Source: an uncultured Prevotellaceae bacterium | Lineage (GTDB): Bacteria; Bacteroidota; Bacteroidia; Bacteroidales; Bacteroidaceae | Length of the DNA: 58,672 nt | Reading direction: 5' to 3' | Assembly (NCBI GenBank): GCA_902799905.1 | Contig: CADCCB010000013.1 | Coordinates: 1 to 58,672, forward strand | Shown: piece by piece, positions 34,910-42,930 of the stretch | Layout of the letters: each line of letters starts with the position of its first letter | Numbering within the stretch: the stretch's first letter is position 1 | The notes under the pieces: generated by a model | What the model saw: only the letters and a program-made list of their open reading frames with translations | The model's database searches: none | Told to the model about the DNA's origin: nothing | Made by a program: the position numbers and the translations under genes

Positions 34910-35821
34910 ATGTATGAAGTCATGATAACGCTGTTCGCCATTGTCGTCGTGGGATATGTGGCGGGCAGACTGGGATATTTTGAAAACGGGTTTGACAGGC
35001 ATCTGTCGCGACTGGTCATCAATATCACCTGTCCGGCACTCATCCTGTCGTCGTCCATGTCTGGCGAACTGCCCGACCGCCGTTATATCCTGCCACTGCT
35101 GGGTATCAGTATTCTGACATACGTGGTGCTGACTGCTGCGGCATGGGTATTGTCGAGAATCCTGACCAGAAAGGTGGCCGACCGTGGTGTTGTGGCCTTT
35201 GCCTTGGTCTTTGGTAATGTGGGCTTCATGGGTTATCCTGTGGTGGCGAGTATCTTTGGCCACCAGGCGGTGTTCTATGCTGCCGTGCTCAATGTGGTGA
35301 ATACGTTTGCCGTTTTCACTATTGGCACGATGATGATTACTGGCGGTGAGGGCTCCGATGCCGAGCGTTTCAGCAAGAAGGTGCTCTATAGCACACCGAT
35401 GCTGTCGGCCTACCTGTCCATGCTCATTGTGGCCCTGGGTATAGACAACATACCCGATTATGTCAGCCAGCCCCTCACGATGATTGGCAATATCACGGTG
35501 CCGGCGGCCCTGCTCATCATTGGCTCGTCGATGTCGCATTTGCCTCTCCGTGCACTGATGGGCAACCTGACGGTGTACGGCACGACGCTGTTCCGTTTGG
35601 CGCTATTGCCAGTGGGTGTACACTTCCTATGTCTGGCACTGGGCTTCGATCCCTTTGTGACGAGTATCAACACTGTGGTTATCGCCATGCCAGTGGCCAC
35701 CTACGGCACCATTCTCTGTCTGAAATACAACCGTGATACAACGCTGATAGCAGAGGTGACGTTTATCACGACGCTGCTATCCATGTTGACGATACCGTTA
35801 CTGGTATTGCTGCTGAGATAG
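34910..35821 (+). CDS. AEC family transporter (auxin efflux carrier-like)
   Basis: A 303-residue inner-membrane protein with about ten hydrophobic helices. LSRLVINITCPALILSS and FGNVGFMGYPVVASIFG match the two half-repeats typical of the AEC/PIN-like family, and the second half has GNITVPAALLIIGSSMS. Substrates of bacterial members are usually carboxylates or amino-acid-like anions. The divergent promoter shared with proB is the only hint of a link to amino acids. Confidence 0.88.
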   Translation: MYEVMITLFAIVVVGYVAGRLGYFENGFDRHLSRLVINITCPALILSSSMSGELPDRRYILPLLGISILTYVVLTAAAWVLSRILTRKVADRGVVAFALVFGNVGFMGYPVVASIFGHQAVFYAAVLNVVNTFAVFTIGTMMITGGEGSDAERFSKKVLYSTPMLSAYLSMLIVALGIDNIPDYVSQPLTMIGNITVPAALLIIGSSMSHLPLRALMGNLTVYGTTLFRLALLPVGVHFLCLALGFDPFVTSINTVVIAMPVATYGTILCLKYNRDTTLIAEVTFITTLLSMLTIPLLVLLLR

Positions 35822-35823
35822 AA

Positions 35824-35850
35824 AAAGAACGGCCCGCCGGACCGTTCTTT
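35824..35850. terminator. bidirectional terminator (AEC transporter / acyl-CoA synthetase)
   Basis: AAAGAACGG (35824-35832) pairs with CCGTTCTTT (35842-35850). T-rich bases follow on the plus side, and A-runs before the stem serve the minus strand. It lies three bases after the transporter stop and close to the stop of the converging gene at 35855. Confidence 0.8.
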
Positions 35851-35854
35851 CTTC

Positions 35855-37507
35855 TTATTTCTTGCTGTCCTTTTCTCGGATCTCTACTCGGCGAATCTTA
35901 CCGCTGATGGTCTTCGGCAATTCATCGACGAACTCGATGATACGTGGGTATTTGTAGGGGGCCGTCTCTTTCTTGACGTGCTGTTGCAGTTCCTTAATCA
36001 GGTCGTCACCAGCCTTATCTTTCCACTCCTTGCCGAGGACAATGGTGGCTTTCACCACCATACCGCGTATATCGTCGGGTACACCGGTGATGGCACACTC
36101 CACCACGGCGGGGTGGGTCATCAGGGCTGACTCTACCTCGAATGGGCCGATGCGGTAGCCACTGGACTTGATGACATCGTCGATGCGGCCTTCAAACCAG
36201 TAGTAGCCATCTTCATCGCGCCAGGCCATGTCGCCAGTATGGTAGATGCCGTCGTGCCAGGCCTCGCGGGTTTTCTCCTCATCGCGATAGTAGCCCTTGA
36301 ACAGGCCAACGGGTTTCTTGTCGCCCACGCGTACCACAATCTCACCTTTCTCACCATCCTCGCAGGGGGTGCCGTCGGCACGCAGCAGGTCGATGTTGTA
36401 CTGGGCGTTGGGGATTCCCATACTGCCCGGCTTGGGTTTCATCCAGGGGAAGGTGCCAAGGGTCATGGTTGTCTCGGTCTGTCCGAAACCTTCCATGATG
36501 TTTAGACCGATGAGTTCTTTGAGTTTGTCGAACACGGCGGGGTTCAAGGCCTCGCCGGCTGTGCAGCAGTATTGCAGTGACGAGAGATCGTACTTCGACA
36601 AATCCTCACGAATCATGAAACGGTAGATGGTGGGAGGTGCACAGAAACTGGTCACCTTGTATTTCTCCATCTGGCGCAGCAACGTGTCGGCACTGAATTT
36701 CTCATGGTCGAAGACGAATACTGTCGCTCCGGCAAACCACTGGCCGTAGAACTTTCCCCATACTGCCTTGCCCCAACCAGTGTCGGCCACGGTCAGGTGC
36801 AGTGACCCTTCATGCAGGTTGTGCCAGAATACGCCCGTTGTCAGGTGCCCCATAGCATAGAGGTAGTCGTGAGCCACCATCTTAGGCTCGCCGCTGGTAC
36901 CAGAGGTGAAGTACATAATCATCGTGTCTTCATTGTTGTTGACAAAGGCAGGACGCTCAAACTTTGGTGCCTGCTTCCACTCGGTTTTCCAGTTGTGGAA
37001 ACCTTCCTCGTCGCGCAGGGTGATATATTGCTTCACCATCGGACTCTCAGGCATAGCCAACTTGATCTGACTGATGATATAGTCATCGTCGGCACAGACG
37101 ATGGCCTTTACTGAGGCGCGAGTGTTACGATAGATGTAGTCGTGTTTAGTCAGCATATGGGTAGCAGGAATCACGATGGCTCCAATCTTACACAGGGCCA
37201 GCATGATAATCCACCACTCGTAGTGTCGTTTCAGAATGAGCATCACAGGGTCGCCCTTGCCAATACCTAACGATTGTAGGTAAGAGGCAGCCTGGTCGCT
37301 CTGTTCTTTCAGTTGTGCGAAGGTGGCACGTATCTCCTCGCCTTGGTCATTAGTCCAAAGTAGTGCTAACTTCTCGGGAGCCTCCTCTGCCCAGGCATCC
37401 ATCACGTCGTAGGCGAAGTTGAAGTGCTCGGGGATGATGAACTCTAAGTTTTTATTGTAATCCTCCACTGAGGTGAAGTGTGTCTGCTTCAAAAATCTCT
37501 CTATCAT
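35855..37507 (-). CDS. AMP-binding acyl-CoA synthetase
   Basis: A 550-residue adenylate-forming enzyme activating a carboxylic acid with ATP and CoA. It has the P-loop YFTSGTSGEPKMVAHDY near residue 200, VADTGWGKAVWGKFYG, GFGQTETTMTLG, YHTGDMAWRDEDGYYWFEGRIDD, the hinge SSGYRIGPFEVE, and the C-terminal catalytic lysine in LPKTISGKIRR. The TGWGKAVWG context suggests a medium-chain or acetyl-type substrate, not settled here. The XRE-cupin regulator is directly upstream, suggesting control by it. Confidence 0.9.
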   Translation of the reverse strand: MIERFLKQTHFTSVEDYNKNLEFIIPEHFNFAYDVMDAWAEEAPEKLALLWTNDQGEEIRATFAQLKEQSDQAASYLQSLGIGKGDPVMLILKRHYEWWIIMLALCKIGAIVIPATHMLTKHDYIYRNTRASVKAIVCADDDYIISQIKLAMPESPMVKQYITLRDEEGFHNWKTEWKQAPKFERPAFVNNNEDTMIMYFTSGTSGEPKMVAHDYLYAMGHLTTGVFWHNLHEGSLHLTVADTGWGKAVWGKFYGQWFAGATVFVFDHEKFSADTLLRQMEKYKVTSFCAPPTIYRFMIREDLSKYDLSSLQYCCTAGEALNPAVFDKLKELIGLNIMEGFGQTETTMTLGTFPWMKPKPGSMGIPNAQYNIDLLRADGTPCEDGEKGEIVVRVGDKKPVGLFKGYYRDEEKTREAWHDGIYHTGDMAWRDEDGYYWFEGRIDDVIKSSGYRIGPFEVESALMTHPAVVECAITGVPDDIRGMVVKATIVLGKEWKDKAGDDLIKELQQHVKKETAPYKYPRIIEFVDELPKTISGKIRRVEIREKDSKK

Positions 37508-37516
37508 TTTTCTAAA

Positions 37517-37654
37517 GTAAAAGTGAATAGTGAAAAGTGAAAAATTGGCTTCCGCACTTCCTGCTATTCATTATCTTATATTTATACTCTTGTTGATACT
37601 CACTTTATTGGGACAGCGGTAGCAAATTATTCACTATTCACTTTTCACTATTCC
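37517..37654. repeat. AGTGAAN inverted-repeat element (copy beside XRE-cupin gene)
   Basis: Left arm 37517-37555 ending GCTTCCGC; right arm 37616-37654 starting GCGGTAGC. The 60-base loop contains TATACTCTTGTTGATACTC and TTATTGGGACA, and is nearly the same as the loop of the copy at 38230-38360. The two copies flank the XRE-cupin gene as direct repeats. Confidence 0.87.
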
Positions 37655-37661
37655 CTTCAAA

Positions 37662-38219
37662 TTATTCTACTGTGAATGCTAAAAACTTCACGGCCTTATC
37701 TCCTACGGCCAGCATGCCGTGGGGCTTGGTGGCGTCGAAGTAGATGCTGTCGCCTTCCTCCAGAATAATGGTCTTACCGCCGATGTATAGTTCCATTTTG
37801 CCTTCAAGTACGAGGTTGAACTCCTGACCCGGGTGTGAGTTCTTGTAGATGGTACGTGCCTCTGGCTTGGGCTCTACAGTCACGATAAATACATCAGCCT
37901 TATGGTTGACAAAACCGCCTACGAGCGACTGGTACTTGTAAGCCTTGGTACGTTCGATGCTCATGCCCTGACCCTTACGTGTCACGTAATATGACTTCAT
38001 GTGAGGGGCCTCGGCAAAGATAAGTTCCTCTGTAGATACGCCGTATTTGTGGGCTATCTTCATCAGGTTCGAGATGGTGATATCCATTTCGCCTGCCTCA
38101 ATCTTCTCATATTTATCCGATGAGATGCCAATAGTATCGGCCATCTCGCTCACGGGGATATCGAGCACATCGCGCAGTCCGCGCAAGCGCTCACCAATCT
38201 GTTTCAGTTGTTCGTCCAT
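37662..38219 (-). CDS. XRE family regulator with C-terminal cupin domain
   Basis: A 185-residue transcriptional regulator. The helix-turn-helix lies at about residues 10-65 (LRGLRDVLDIPVSEMADTIG, SSDKYEKIEAGEMDIT, LMKIAHKYGVS). The cupin barrel is at about 105-180 (HPGQEFNLVLEGKMELYIGG, LEEGDSIYFDATKPHG). The effector is unknown. It is immediately upstream of the acyl-CoA synthetase, a likely target, and lies between two nearly identical copies of the inverted-repeat element. Confidence 0.92.
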   Translation of the reverse strand: MDEQLKQIGERLRGLRDVLDIPVSEMADTIGISSDKYEKIEAGEMDITISNLMKIAHKYGVSTEELIFAEAPHMKSYYVTRKGQGMSIERTKAYKYQSLVGGFVNHKADVFIVTVEPKPEARTIYKNSHPGQEFNLVLEGKMELYIGGKTIILEEGDSIYFDATKPHGMLAVGDKAVKFLAFTVE

Positions 38220-38229
38220 AATCTTAAGG

Positions 38230-38360
38230 TAAAAGTGAATAGTGAAAAGTGAAAAATTGGCTTCCGCACTTCTTGCTATTCAACTTTTTTAATTTATACT
38301 CTTGTTGATACTCACTTTATTGGGACAGCGGTAGCAAATTATTCACTATTCACTATTCCC
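38230..38360. repeat. AGTGAAN inverted-repeat element (second copy beside XRE-cupin gene)
   Basis: Left arm 38230-38267; right arm 38328-38360. The loop is nearly identical to that of 37517-37654, including CACTTC.TGCTATTCA and the TATACTC words, which points to a recent copying event. Confidence 0.87.
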
Positions 38361-38367
38361 TCTTCCC

Positions 38368-39150
38368 TTATTTCGCTCCTGCTTTTAAGCCACGGATTAC
38401 TGCGGAGGTGAAGCCGGCATGCTCCATCTCGTTCAGCCCCTTGATGGTCACACCGCCAGGGGTGGTCACCAAGTCGATGGCTGCTTCAGGGTGAAGACCG
38501 CTGGCCTCCAGCAGTTTCACGGCTCCCAGCATCGTTTGCATCACTATCTCTTTGGCCTGATCAGCCTTGAAGCCCAGTTCCACACCGCCTTCGCTGGCAG
38601 CACGGATATAGCGCATGGCGTAGGCGATGCCGCAAGAGGCGAGGGTGGTGCCTGCTGCAAGATGAGCCTCGTCGGTTATCAAGGTGTTGCCCATCGCGTC
38701 GAAGATGGCCTTCACCTGTTCTGTTTGGTGCGACTCAGTAGCGCCACACGGAACGAGGAATGTCATCGATGCCAGTTGCGCGATGGCGATATTGGGGATG
38801 CAGAGGAATAGTGGCGGGCAATATTCACCTAGCCACTCCTTGATGCTCGCTGATTTCACGCCAGCGGCAATCACGATAAGAATCTGCTTCTCAGGATTCA
38901 GACTTTCCTTGATACCTTTCAGAACAGTCTCCACCAGCCACGGTTTTACAAATACCATCACAACGTCGGCCTCCTTTGCGGCCAGTGCGTTATCCGTCGT
39001 GGTGCGGATGCCCTGTTCCGAGAATTTCTTTGTGACAGCCTCTGAAGGGTCGCTGACGATAATCTCCCTATTATCGAAGTAGTCGGCCTTGATCATGCCT
39101 TCTACGGTGGCGCCGCCCATGGCACCGGCACCTATTACTGATATTTTCAT
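38368..39150 (-). CDS. proC: pyrroline-5-carboxylate reductase
   Basis: A 260-residue enzyme, last step of proline synthesis. It has the N-terminal Rossmann motif ISVIGAGAMGGATVEGM, then VMVFVKPWLVETVLK, IAAGVKSASIKEWL, the C-terminal AAGTTLASCGIAYAMRYI and DLVTTPGGVTIKGLNEMEHAGFTSAV, which contains the substrate-binding TPGG. With proBA at 32.8-34.8 kb it completes the pathway. Confidence 0.95.
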   Translation of the reverse strand: MKISVIGAGAMGGATVEGMIKADYFDNREIIVSDPSEAVTKKFSEQGIRTTTDNALAAKEADVVMVFVKPWLVETVLKGIKESLNPEKQILIVIAAGVKSASIKEWLGEYCPPLFLCIPNIAIAQLASMTFLVPCGATESHQTEQVKAIFDAMGNTLITDEAHLAAGTTLASCGIAYAMRYIRAASEGGVELGFKADQAKEIVMQTMLGAVKLLEASGLHPEAAIDLVTTPGGVTIKGLNEMEHAGFTSAVIRGLKAGAK

Positions 39151-39159
39151 AATCTAAAG

Positions 39160-39314
39160 TAAAAGTGAATAGTGAAAAGTGAAAAATTTGCTTCCGCTTT
39201 CCGGTCTTCACTTATTTTCTATGTTTTGTTTGGTTGTTTTTATTGATGAAATCAAGAGCGCGAGATACGTCATGGTGCGGTAGCAAATTTTTCACTATTC
39301 ACTATTCACTTTTC
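39160..39314. repeat. AGTGAAN inverted-repeat element (argD-proC spacer)
   Basis: Left arm 39160-39197 ending GCTTCCGC; right arm 39277-39314 starting GCGGTAGC. The 79-base loop is unrelated to the loops at 37.6 and 38.3 kb. Arms are conserved while loops vary. Confidence 0.87.
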
Positions 39315-39316
39315 CC

Positions 39317-40444
39317 TTACAAAGCGGCTTCCAGACGCTTTACAAACTCGTCGGCCATCTCCTTGGTGAAGGTGAGTGGTGGCAACAGGCGGAGCACGTT
39401 CTCGCCAGAGCATCCTGTGAAGACGTGCTGTTCGTACACCAGACGCTGGCGCACGGGCTTCTGTGGGGTGTAGAGTTCGATGCCAATCATCAGACCGCGT
39501 CCACGCACCTCCTTAATCTTATCGTTCTTCAGGTTGCGAATCTTCTCCATCAGGTAGTCACCCACCACGCGGGCGTTCTCCACCAGGTTCTCCTGCTCCA
39601 TCACATCCAGCACAGCCAGGGCGGCGGTGCAGGCCAGATGGTTACCGCCAAAGGTCGTTCCCAACTGTCCGAAGACAGGCTTGAATTCGGGTGAGATAAG
39701 CACGGCGCTCATGGGGAAACCATTGCCGATACCCTTGGCCACCGTGATGATGTCTGGTTTGATGCCCAGCCACTGGTGAGCAAAGAACTTACCGCTGCGT
39801 CCATAGCCACACTGAATCTCGTCGCAGATGAGCACGGCACCATAGCGCTTGCAGGCGTAGGCCAGTTTCTTGGCAAACTCAGGCGTGGCCATCTGAATGC
39901 CGCCAACACCCTGAATACATTCCAGTATGACGGCAGTGATGCCCTCGCGTGTCAGTTCGCGCACCCATGGTTCTATGTCGTTGAGAGGCAGGAAGCGCAC
40001 GTGGTGGTTGTCGTTGATCGGAGCCACAATCTTCGGGTTGTTGGTTACCTCGACAGCCAGCGAGGTACGTCCGTGGAATGCCTTCTCGCACGACAGCACG
40101 CGAGTATATCCCGTCTTGAAAGAGGCCAGTTTCAGAGCATTCTCGTTGGCCTCGGCACCGCTGTTCACCAGGAACAGTTGATAGTCCTCATAACCGCTGA
40201 TCTTGCCCAACCGCTCGGCCAGTTCTGCCTGTAGTTTGTTCTGCACGGAGTTGCTGTAGAACCCCAGTGTGTGCAACTGTTGCTCCATCTTCTCCACGTA
40301 ATGCGGATGGCAGTGACCAATGCTGATCACCGCGTGACCACCATACAGGTCCAGGTATTCCTGACCCTTGTCATCCCATACTTTACAACCTTCTCCCTTT
40401 ACGATATTCACGTCGAAAAGGGGGTACACATCGAATAACTTCAT
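39317..40444 (-). CDS. argD: acetylornithine/succinylornithine aminotransferase
   Basis: A 375-residue class-III PLP aminotransferase of arginine synthesis. ATG at 40444 gives MKLFDVYPLFDVNIVKGEGCKVWDDKG; the longer reading from 40615 passes through promoter DNA. It has LDLYGGHAVISIGHCHPHYV, FVNSGAEANENALKLA, FHGRTSLAVEVT, ICDEIQCGYGRSG, the PLP lysine in ITVAKGIGNGFPM near residue 230, and TFGGNHLACTAALAVL. Since the carbamoyltransferase here is of the succinyl/acetyl-ornithine type, the acyl group used is open. Confidence 0.93.
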   Translation of the reverse strand: MKLFDVYPLFDVNIVKGEGCKVWDDKGQEYLDLYGGHAVISIGHCHPHYVEKMEQQLHTLGFYSNSVQNKLQAELAERLGKISGYEDYQLFLVNSGAEANENALKLASFKTGYTRVLSCEKAFHGRTSLAVEVTNNPKIVAPINDNHHVRFLPLNDIEPWVRELTREGITAVILECIQGVGGIQMATPEFAKKLAYACKRYGAVLICDEIQCGYGRSGKFFAHQWLGIKPDIITVAKGIGNGFPMSAVLISPEFKPVFGQLGTTFGGNHLACTAALAVLDVMEQENLVENARVVGDYLMEKIRNLKNDKIKEVRGRGLMIGIELYTPQKPVRQRLVYEQHVFTGCSGENVLRLLPPLTFTKEMADEFVKRLEAAL

Positions 40445-40569
40445 ACCATTTAGTCTTTGATTCGACTGCAAAAGTACGCTAAAAATCTGACTTAACGAAA
40501 GAAATGAGCATGTATTTTCATTTTTTTTTCGTTTCTGTGCATAATTATACCAAAATGAAACCGCCAACG

Positions 40570-40635
40570 CCTGCAAAGTAACTACTTTTGGGACAGGAAG
40601 TAACACGATTAACACAGATTAAGATAAAAAACTTC
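40570..40635 (-). repeat. second copy of the dispersed -7-box element (argD upstream)
   Basis: Read on the minus strand, this matches 14819-14885 at most positions. It contains TTACTTTG (40581-40574), a variant -7 box, about 130 bases upstream of argD. A second candidate box TACTTTTG, closer to argD, lies near 40473-40480 on the minus strand. Confidence 0.72.
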
Positions 40636-40663
40636 GCATATCCGTAAAATCAGCGTACCTTTG
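40633..40663 (+). promoter_or_regulatory. promoter of the structured RNA
   Basis: TTCG at 40633-40636 (one base off TTTG), a 19-base spacer and TACCTTTG at 40656-40663 followed by CA. Transcription would start near 40670. Confidence 0.72.
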
Positions 40664-40669
40664 CACTAT

Positions 40670-40952
40670 AATCCCAGCCACAAAATGCTGAGCAGTCACG
40701 TAACGTAGAAGCGCAGTAGGGAGGGTGGGAGACATTGATGTAATGAGCGTTTATCTGACGCTTTGTCTTTGGTACAGCAGAATCTCGCAAATTCCAATCT
40801 TACCAGAAGTCAGAGCAGCGGTGGATGCTATGGGTGTGTATTATCTTCTGAGATTATACATTCTCCGGGGCTTCTACGTTGCTTGTCTTGGTAAGATGGG
40901 CATGCGAGAGCCTTGTTGTACGGGACGAGCAAAAGGGTTGCCCCGCTTTTTT
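40670..40952 (+). ncRNA. structured non-coding RNA, 6S-like rod; identity unproven
   Basis: No convincing gene lies here, but a promoter and a terminator bound about 280 bases with strong pairing. Stems: 40772-40780 with 40913-40921 (two G-U), 40783-40789 with 40903-40909, 40797-40805 with 40889-40897 (perfect), 40814-40820 with 40877-40883, and an apical hairpin 40836-40845 with 40852-40861. This is a rod with a large asymmetric bubble at 40821-40835/40862-40876, the general shape of 6S RNA. Bases 40702-40712 are an exact complement of 40870-40880, offering an alternative fold. It could be 6S RNA, another Bacteroidales RNA, or a leader of the LytTR gene. A covariance-model search would decide. 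Confidence 0.6.
40921..40952 (+). terminator. terminator of the structured RNA
   Basis: CGGGACGA (40921-40928) pairs with TTGCCCCG (40938-40945) with one A-C mismatch and one G-U pair. The stem is followed by C and six T residues (40947-40952). Confidence 0.8.
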
Positions 40953-40981
40953 ATATCCGTGTATAACTGACAGACTAACCC

Positions 40982-41009
40982 GTCTCTACCATAGGGTGAC
41001 AGTAGAGAC
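40982..41009 (+). promoter_or_regulatory. hairpin in the LytTR gene leader
   Basis: GTCTCTAC (40982-40989) and GTAGAGAC (41002-41009) are exact reverse complements with a 12-base loop. The stem ends directly before an ATG (41010) that I do not take as the start. It could shape access to the Shine-Dalgarno-like AGGAGG at about 41021-41026. Confidence 0.65.
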
Positions 41010-41033
41010 ATGTATTTTGAGGAGGAACATCCG

Positions 41034-41393
41034 ATGCAACATGACAGCAACCTCTGCCTGAGTGCTCACGACGAACTCTACCGAATCGACCTCGACCAGG
41101 TTCTCTACATGCAGGCCGACGATCACTACACGGAAGTGTACTACGCTTCTGGCATCCATTTCATGGTGCCCTTCGGTCTGGTGAAGATTGAGGCGCAGAT
41201 CAACGTCATGCCCGAGGCTCGTATCAGTCATCGTCGTCTGGGACGTAAGTTCATCGTCAACACCAAGCGTATCTTCCGCATCAACACCACCAAGGAATTA
41301 CTCTACCTCAACGACGATACAGGCAATGCCCTGTCCCTCCACGTCTCAAAGCCTGTCCTCCGCAGTCTCATGGACTACATCCAGCAGGCGTAG
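41034..41393 (+). CDS. LytTR DNA-binding domain protein
   Basis: A 119-residue protein that is essentially a single LytTR domain: LYRIDLDQVLYMQADDHYTEVYY, FGLVKIEAQI, RISHRRLGRKFIVNTKRIFRIN and LHVSKPVLRSLMDYIQQA. It has no receiver domain, unlike the usual LytR/AlgR response regulators. ATG 41034 is preferred because a strong AGGAGG lies eight bases before it, rare in Bacteroidetes. ATG 41010 would add eight residues. It lies downstream of the structured RNA and its terminator. Confidence 0.87.
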   Translation: MQHDSNLCLSAHDELYRIDLDQVLYMQADDHYTEVYYASGIHFMVPFGLVKIEAQINVMPEARISHRRLGRKFIVNTKRIFRINTTKELLYLNDDTGNALSLHVSKPVLRSLMDYIQQA

Positions 41394-41431
41394 TACGATG
41401 TTCTGTGCTTGGCTGCTTTGCAGTCGAGTGT

Positions 41432-42925
41432 TTACTTAATCACAACTATTTTGCCATTGATGATGTACAGGCCCTTCTGAACCTTTTTCACCTTTTGACC
41501 ATTCAGGTTGTAGATGGCTGCATCAACTTCTGTCGAAAGTGGCATATTGGAAAGGCCAGAGGGATCCATCTGCTTGGGTAATTCGATGGTGAGAGTCAGG
41601 TCATCCGTTTGGTTCTCTCGTCCCTCCACACCATATTGGCTCTTATCCAACAGCATGCTGTTCGCTATTAATGTCAACTTATCGGCACGTGCAGCATCGA
41701 GTAAACCATACGACTTAGCCCAATTGGCACTCTGTACCAGTGTTTGCAGCGTCTGTGCAGCATCTGCCGACAGATGCTCATCACCCTCTGCGTGGTAAAT
41801 AAAGGCATTTGCAGCAGTTGGGGCAAACAAGGTATATACTGTACCTCGTGCAGCAATGGCCTGTTGCACAGAACTATGCAGTCGACTTTTGGTGCTCTCC
41901 ACAAAGTTGTCAACGCCATCGAGCGCGGTAATATGGCCCGTGGTAATAGTGACTTGCGAAAGGGCTACATCAAACGTCAGTTCACGGTAGTCACAGGGGT
42001 AGGAGATGAGTGAGCCAGTGTTGATGTCAAATATCTCTCGAGTCAGATCGCCATTCCAATCCTTAATATTATCGGTGGTATGGTAATGCCCAGTAAAAAT
42101 TATACGTATACCAGCATCAGCCAAGCGATTGCGCACAGGTTCGTAGTCGGCTAATACAGAATGTCCCACAAAGGTCTCGGCACCATAGAAATGTGGGATG
42201 AGCGGATGATGCATCAAGGCAATGACCTGCTTACCTGACGAGTGGGCGGCCGTTGCCTGACTACACACCCAGTTGAGGGTGGTTTCGGACAAAGCACCTT
42301 CTCTACCCGAATCAATGCCAATCACGACAAGTCCATCAATAGGTTCACAGGAATAGGTCATTGTCGTCGTCTCCCGCTGCGAATTGGCATCATAGCCGTA
42401 GTGAGCGTACATCGTGACAAACGACTCTTCCGTGGCTGTTTCTGCCGGCCTCGTCGCATCGCCATCATAGTAAACCGCATTATCATTGCTGCCGTGGTCA
42501 TGGTTACCAGGTATGACCAACACACGGATACCGGCAGAACGCAATTCATCAAGTTTCGAGACCACATACTGGTGCCCCATCACCTCACCATCTTTCGTCA
42601 GGTCACCCGTCATGAATACCAAGTCAGGTTTCAACTCGTCCTTGATCTTTGCCACCATCGCATCGAACAAAGGTTTACTGAGATCTACCAATTTCCGCTC
42701 TCCCTGCAGATAGCGTTCCCATGCCGTCCCATTGTTGATAAGCAGTTCTGGGGCCATTACATGAGTGTCAGATACGATGACTGCCTTGATGGGCTTCATC
42801 TGCTGATTACCCACGTCATTTACCTCACATGTATAGTATGGACTATCAGCAAAAATACTGATATAGCCCATTACCAGTACACATAACAGGAAAACCTTCT
42901 TGTTCATTGTTTTTAAAATTTTCAT
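41432..42925 (-). CDS. exported calcineurin-like metallophosphoesterase with C-terminal tail
   Basis: A 497-residue exported phosphoesterase. The signal peptide is MNKKVFLLCVLVMGYISIFA (ATG 42907 is an alternative start). Metal motifs are VIVSDTHVM near residue 50, FMTGDLTKDGE near 105, VIPGNHDHGSND near 140, MHHPLIPH near 240 and TGHYHTTDN near 277. The C-terminus AAIYNLNGQKVKKVQKGLYI then a lysine-rich end matches the tail of the protein at 11217-11978 and is probably for sorting or surface anchoring. A GGTCACA palindrome lies six bases upstream of the start. Confidence 0.9.
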   Translation of the reverse strand: MKILKTMNKKVFLLCVLVMGYISIFADSPYYTCEVNDVGNQQMKPIKAVIVSDTHVMAPELLINNGTAWERYLQGERKLVDLSKPLFDAMVAKIKDELKPDLVFMTGDLTKDGEVMGHQYVVSKLDELRSAGIRVLVIPGNHDHGSNDNAVYYDGDATRPAETATEESFVTMYAHYGYDANSQRETTTMTYSCEPIDGLVVIGIDSGREGALSETTLNWVCSQATAAHSSGKQVIALMHHPLIPHFYGAETFVGHSVLADYEPVRNRLADAGIRIIFTGHYHTTDNIKDWNGDLTREIFDINTGSLISYPCDYRELTFDVALSQVTITTGHITALDGVDNFVESTKSRLHSSVQQAIAARGTVYTLFAPTAANAFIYHAEGDEHLSADAAQTLQTLVQSANWAKSYGLLDAARADKLTLIANSMLLDKSQYGVEGRENQTDDLTLTIELPKQMDPSGLSNMPLSTEVDAAIYNLNGQKVKKVQKGLYIINGKIVVIK

Positions 42926-42930
42926 ATTGT

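Noticed and set aside
2505-39314. AGTGAAN inverted repeats considered as ends of an insertion sequence
   Set aside because: No transposase lies within or between them, no target duplications are visible, and most enclose only 25-80 bases.
40725-40970. Plus-strand ORF of 81 codons in the argD-LytTR gap
   Set aside because: It is coextensive with strong RNA stems and runs through the terminator; the composition is not protein-like.
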